Shown: positions 62,003-64,000 of the stretch, piece by piece
How positions within the stretch are numbered: position 1 is the first letter of the stretch
Layout: every line of letters begins with the position of its first letter
Program-made: the position numbers and the translations under genes
The notes under the pieces: generated by a model
Told to the model about the DNA's origin: nothing
The model's database searches: none
What the model saw: only the letters and a program-made list of their open reading frames with translations
From: UBA2588 sp002339805
GTDB taxonomy: Bacteria > Chloroflexota > Dehalococcoidia > Lucifugimonadales > UBA3495
Direction of reading: 5' to 3'
NCBI GenBank assembly: GCA_045562555.1
Contig: JBJKVO010000001.1
Location: forward strand, 62,001 to 126,000
Length of the DNA stretch: 64,000 nt

Positions 62003-64000
62003 ATGGTTGTAAATATTGTATTGTCAGAAAAAGAGTATAACGTGGTAGGAACAAGGCCCATACGGCATGACGGGGTTGATAAGGTTACCGGCAGAGCTAA
62101 ATATGGGGGAGATTTCACTACAACAGGACTTCTATTTGGGAAAATATTAAGAAGTCCCTATGCACACGCAATAATTGAATCAATAAATATAGATGAAGCT
62201 CTTAAATTAGAAGGAGTGGTTTCTGTTGTGACAGCAGAAGATCTGCCTGTTTCTTCATTGTCGAAACCTTCCAAGAGCTTAGAAATGGAAAGCGATAATA
62301 TATTAGCTAGAGGAAAAGTTCTTTACAAAGGTCATGCTGTTGCTGCAGTGTGTGCATCAAATAGCCATATTGCAGAAGATGCATTAAAACTGATCGAAGT
62401 TAAATACAAGATTTTAGAGCCTGTTATTGACGTCCGTAAAGCTATGGAAAAACAATCTGTATTGCTTCATGATGATTTGACTACTAGAGAACTGGGAAAA
62501 GATTCAGGTATTGTTAGCAATATAGCCTCTCATTTGAGATACGCTGTTGGGGATGTGGAAAAGGGATTTTCTGAAGCAGATATTATTATAGAAGAAGAAT
62601 TTGACACATCCACCGTTCACCAAGGATACATAGAACCCCATAATGCTACTGCTTTTTGGAGTGCTGATGGCCATATAGATGTTTGGTGCAGCACGCAGGG
62701 GTCATTTACTGCGCGGGAAAAGATTGCGAAAGTATTAGACGTGCCTGTTTCTACTGTCACTGTAACCCCTATGGAAATAGGAGGAGGATTTGGAGGTAAG
62801 ATACCGGTATATTTAGAGCCGATAGCTGCCTTACTATCTAGAAAATCCGGTGCTCCTGTGAAAATGTTAATGAGTAGGTCTGATTGTTTCGAATCTACTG
62901 GCCCAACCTGTGGTTCTTATGTGAAAGTTAAAATTGGCGCCAAAAATGATGGTACTTTAGTAGCTGGCAAGGCTTATTTGGTGTATGAGGCAGGAGCATT
63001 TCCTGGTTCTAACGTAAGTGCTGGTGGCCAATGTGTTTTTGCACCTTACAATATACCTAATATGGAAGTTGATGGATACGATGTATTGGTAAACAAGCCA
63101 AAAACAGCTGCGTACAGAGCACCTGGAGCTCCCAATGCAGCTTTTGCATCAGAACAAGTGATTGATGCACTGTGCGATAAACTTGGAATTGACCCGGTAG
63201 ATTTTCGAATTAAAAACGGCTCTACAGATGGCACCAGAAGAGTAGATGGACCTGTTTTCAACAATATAGGGAATTTGGCTTGTTTGGATGCTGTTAAAAA
63301 TTCAGAACATTACAATTCAAAATTAATCGGTAAGTACTCTGGAAGGGGAATTGCATCTGGATATTGGATGAATATTGGCAAACAATCTAGTTGTTCCATA
63401 GGCGTAAATGCTGATGGAACCCTTGGATTGATTGAAGGTTCTACCGATATAGGTGGATCGAGAACTTCGATTGCGATGCAGGCGGCTGAGGTTTTGGGAG
63501 TTCCTGCAGAAAAAGTTAGACCATCAGTTGGAGACACTGATTCTATAGGATACACGTTTTTAACTGGTGGAAGTAGAGTTACCTTTGCTAGTGGATGGGC
63601 AGCTTATGAATGCGCTCAATCAATCAAAAAATTGATGGAAAATAGAGCAGCTGCTATTTGGGGTGTGGAAGAGACAGATGTGGAATTAATCGAAGGTATT
63701 TTCAAACATAAGTCGGATACTGAACTCATAATGTCATTTGAAGAACTTGCTTCACAGTTGAATGACACGGGTGGTCCGATTTCAGCACAAGTCAGCGTAG
63801 ATCCAACAGGGTCTCATGGTGCCTTTAGTACACATATTGTTGATGTAGAAGTTGATATAGAAACTGGTAAAGTAAGTGTTTTGAGATATACTTCCGTACA
63901 AGATGTAGGGAAGGCAATTCATCCTAGTTATGTTGAAGGGCAAATGCAAGGTGCAGCAGTTCAAGGCATCGGGTGGGCTCTAAACGAAGAATATTATTAC
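62003..64000 (+). CDS. molybdopterin-binding subunit, xanthine dehydrogenase family (3' end cut)
   Basis: Second molybdenum-hydroxylase large subunit, open for 666 codons to the window edge without a stop. It begins with VVGTRPIRHDGVDKVTGRAK, has EIGGGFGGKIP, and the loop AAYRAPGAPNAAF. It is a paralogue of the gene at 6243 with a similar domain order; the final Glu-bearing segment is not yet reached. GAGGAG precedes the ATG by six bases. Any FAD or iron-sulfur partner would lie beyond the window. Confidence 0.93.
   Translation, partial: MVVNIVLSEKEYNVVGTRPIRHDGVDKVTGRAKYGGDFTTTGLLFGKILRSPYAHAIIESINIDEALKLEGVVSVVTAEDLPVSSLSKPSKSLEMESDNILARGKVLYKGHAVAAVCASNSHIAEDALKLIEVKYKILEPVIDVRKAMEKQSVLLHDDLTTRELGKDSGIVSNIASHLRYAVGDVEKGFSEADIIIEEEFDTSTVHQGYIEPHNATAFWSADGHIDVWCSTQGSFTAREKIAKVLDVPVSTVTVTPMEIGGGFGGKIPVYLEPIAALLSRKSGAPVKMLMSRSDCFESTGPTCGSYVKVKIGAKNDGTLVAGKAYLVYEAGAFPGSNVSAGGQCVFAPYNIPNMEVDGYDVLVNKPKTAAYRAPGAPNAAFASEQVIDALCDKLGIDPVDFRIKNGSTDGTRRVDGPVFNNIGNLACLDAVKNSEHYNSKLIGKYSGRGIASGYWMNIGKQSSCSIGVNADGTLGLIEGSTDIGGSRTSIAMQAAEVLGVPAEKVRPSVGDTDSIGYTFLTGGSRVTFASGWAAYECAQSIKKLMENRAAAIWGVEETDVELIEGIFKHKSDTELIMSFEELASQLNDTGGPISAQVSVDPTGSHGAFSTHIVDVEVDIETGKVSVLRYTSVQDVGKAIHPSYVEGQMQGAAVQGIGWALNEEYYY

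Overview
The window is AT-rich, gene-dense bacterial chromosome with short spacers; no gene-free stretch exceeds 300 bases. The gene content points to a free-living aerobic heterotroph of the Chloroflexota, most likely the marine SAR202 lineage. The evidence is the stacking of families that SAR202 genomes are known to expand: two large molybdenum-hydroxylase subunits, four luciferase-like (LLM) monooxygenases, an enolase-superfamily enzyme, a CaiB CoA-transferase, three DAO-type flavin oxidases, a Baeyer-Villiger-type monooxygenase, amidohydrolases and alpha/beta hydrolases. They are mixed with ordinary housekeeping genes. The lineage call is an inference; no rRNA gene is present.

Left part (1-6108): a purine module. 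A BMP-type binding protein (cut by the window edge), a double-NBD ABC ATPase and two permeases resemble the NupNOPQ/Bmp nucleoside importer. A hypoxanthine phosphoribosyltransferase follows, and a convergent GMP reductase (guaC) faces it. A hairpin sits between the binding protein and the ATPase. 6243-15038: an orphan molybdenum hydroxylase, then a four-gene minus-strand operon (transketolase, short 6-phosphogluconate dehydrogenase, VOC protein, flavin-dependent halogenase-like protein), then a PLP aminotransferase. A 108-bp element bounded by 11-bp inverted repeats lies in the next spacer (15131-15238), upstream of a flippase-like membrane protein.

16465-24664: a minus-strand oxidase trio (an FMN alpha-hydroxyacid oxidase and two tandem DAO flavoproteins), and a divergent plus-strand catabolic cassette (amidohydrolase, RraA-type aldolase, class-C beta-lactamase-fold hydrolase, ThDP decarboxylase). 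A zinc-ribbon gene beside it carries a perfect 122-bp tandem duplication of its 5' end. 25128-36830: threonine synthase, small catabolic enzymes, a tRNA cluster Leu(GAG)-Cys(GCA)-Leu(TAA), a PEP-mutase/isocitrate-lyase family enzyme, mnmA-rnhB-DAO, a comB homologue, an NHL propeller and a HemQ-like protein.

36861-47610: Baeyer-Villiger-type monooxygenase, aconitase, ferredoxin, an Lrp-type regulator, tRNA-Ser(GCT), then miaB-nadA-nadC-CMD-DinB. On the opposite strand lies rpsU-fmdB-dtd. 47775-64000: a glycosyltransferase, an alpha/beta hydrolase, LLM oxidoreductases including an SsuD-like one, a two-component system joined to a Pro/Thr-rich lipoprotein, a CtaG/secreted-protein pair, a 2-keto-pentenoate hydratase-like enzyme, a CitE-like lyase, a CaiB CoA-transferase, and a second molybdenum hydroxylase cut by the right edge.

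No CRISPR array, prophage, integrase or complete insertion sequence was seen. The less ordinary items are the 122-bp duplication, the inverted-repeat-bounded element, the pentose-phosphate/halogenase operon, and the amidohydrolase-aldolase cassette, which recalls the lower arm of protocatechuate 4,5-cleavage.
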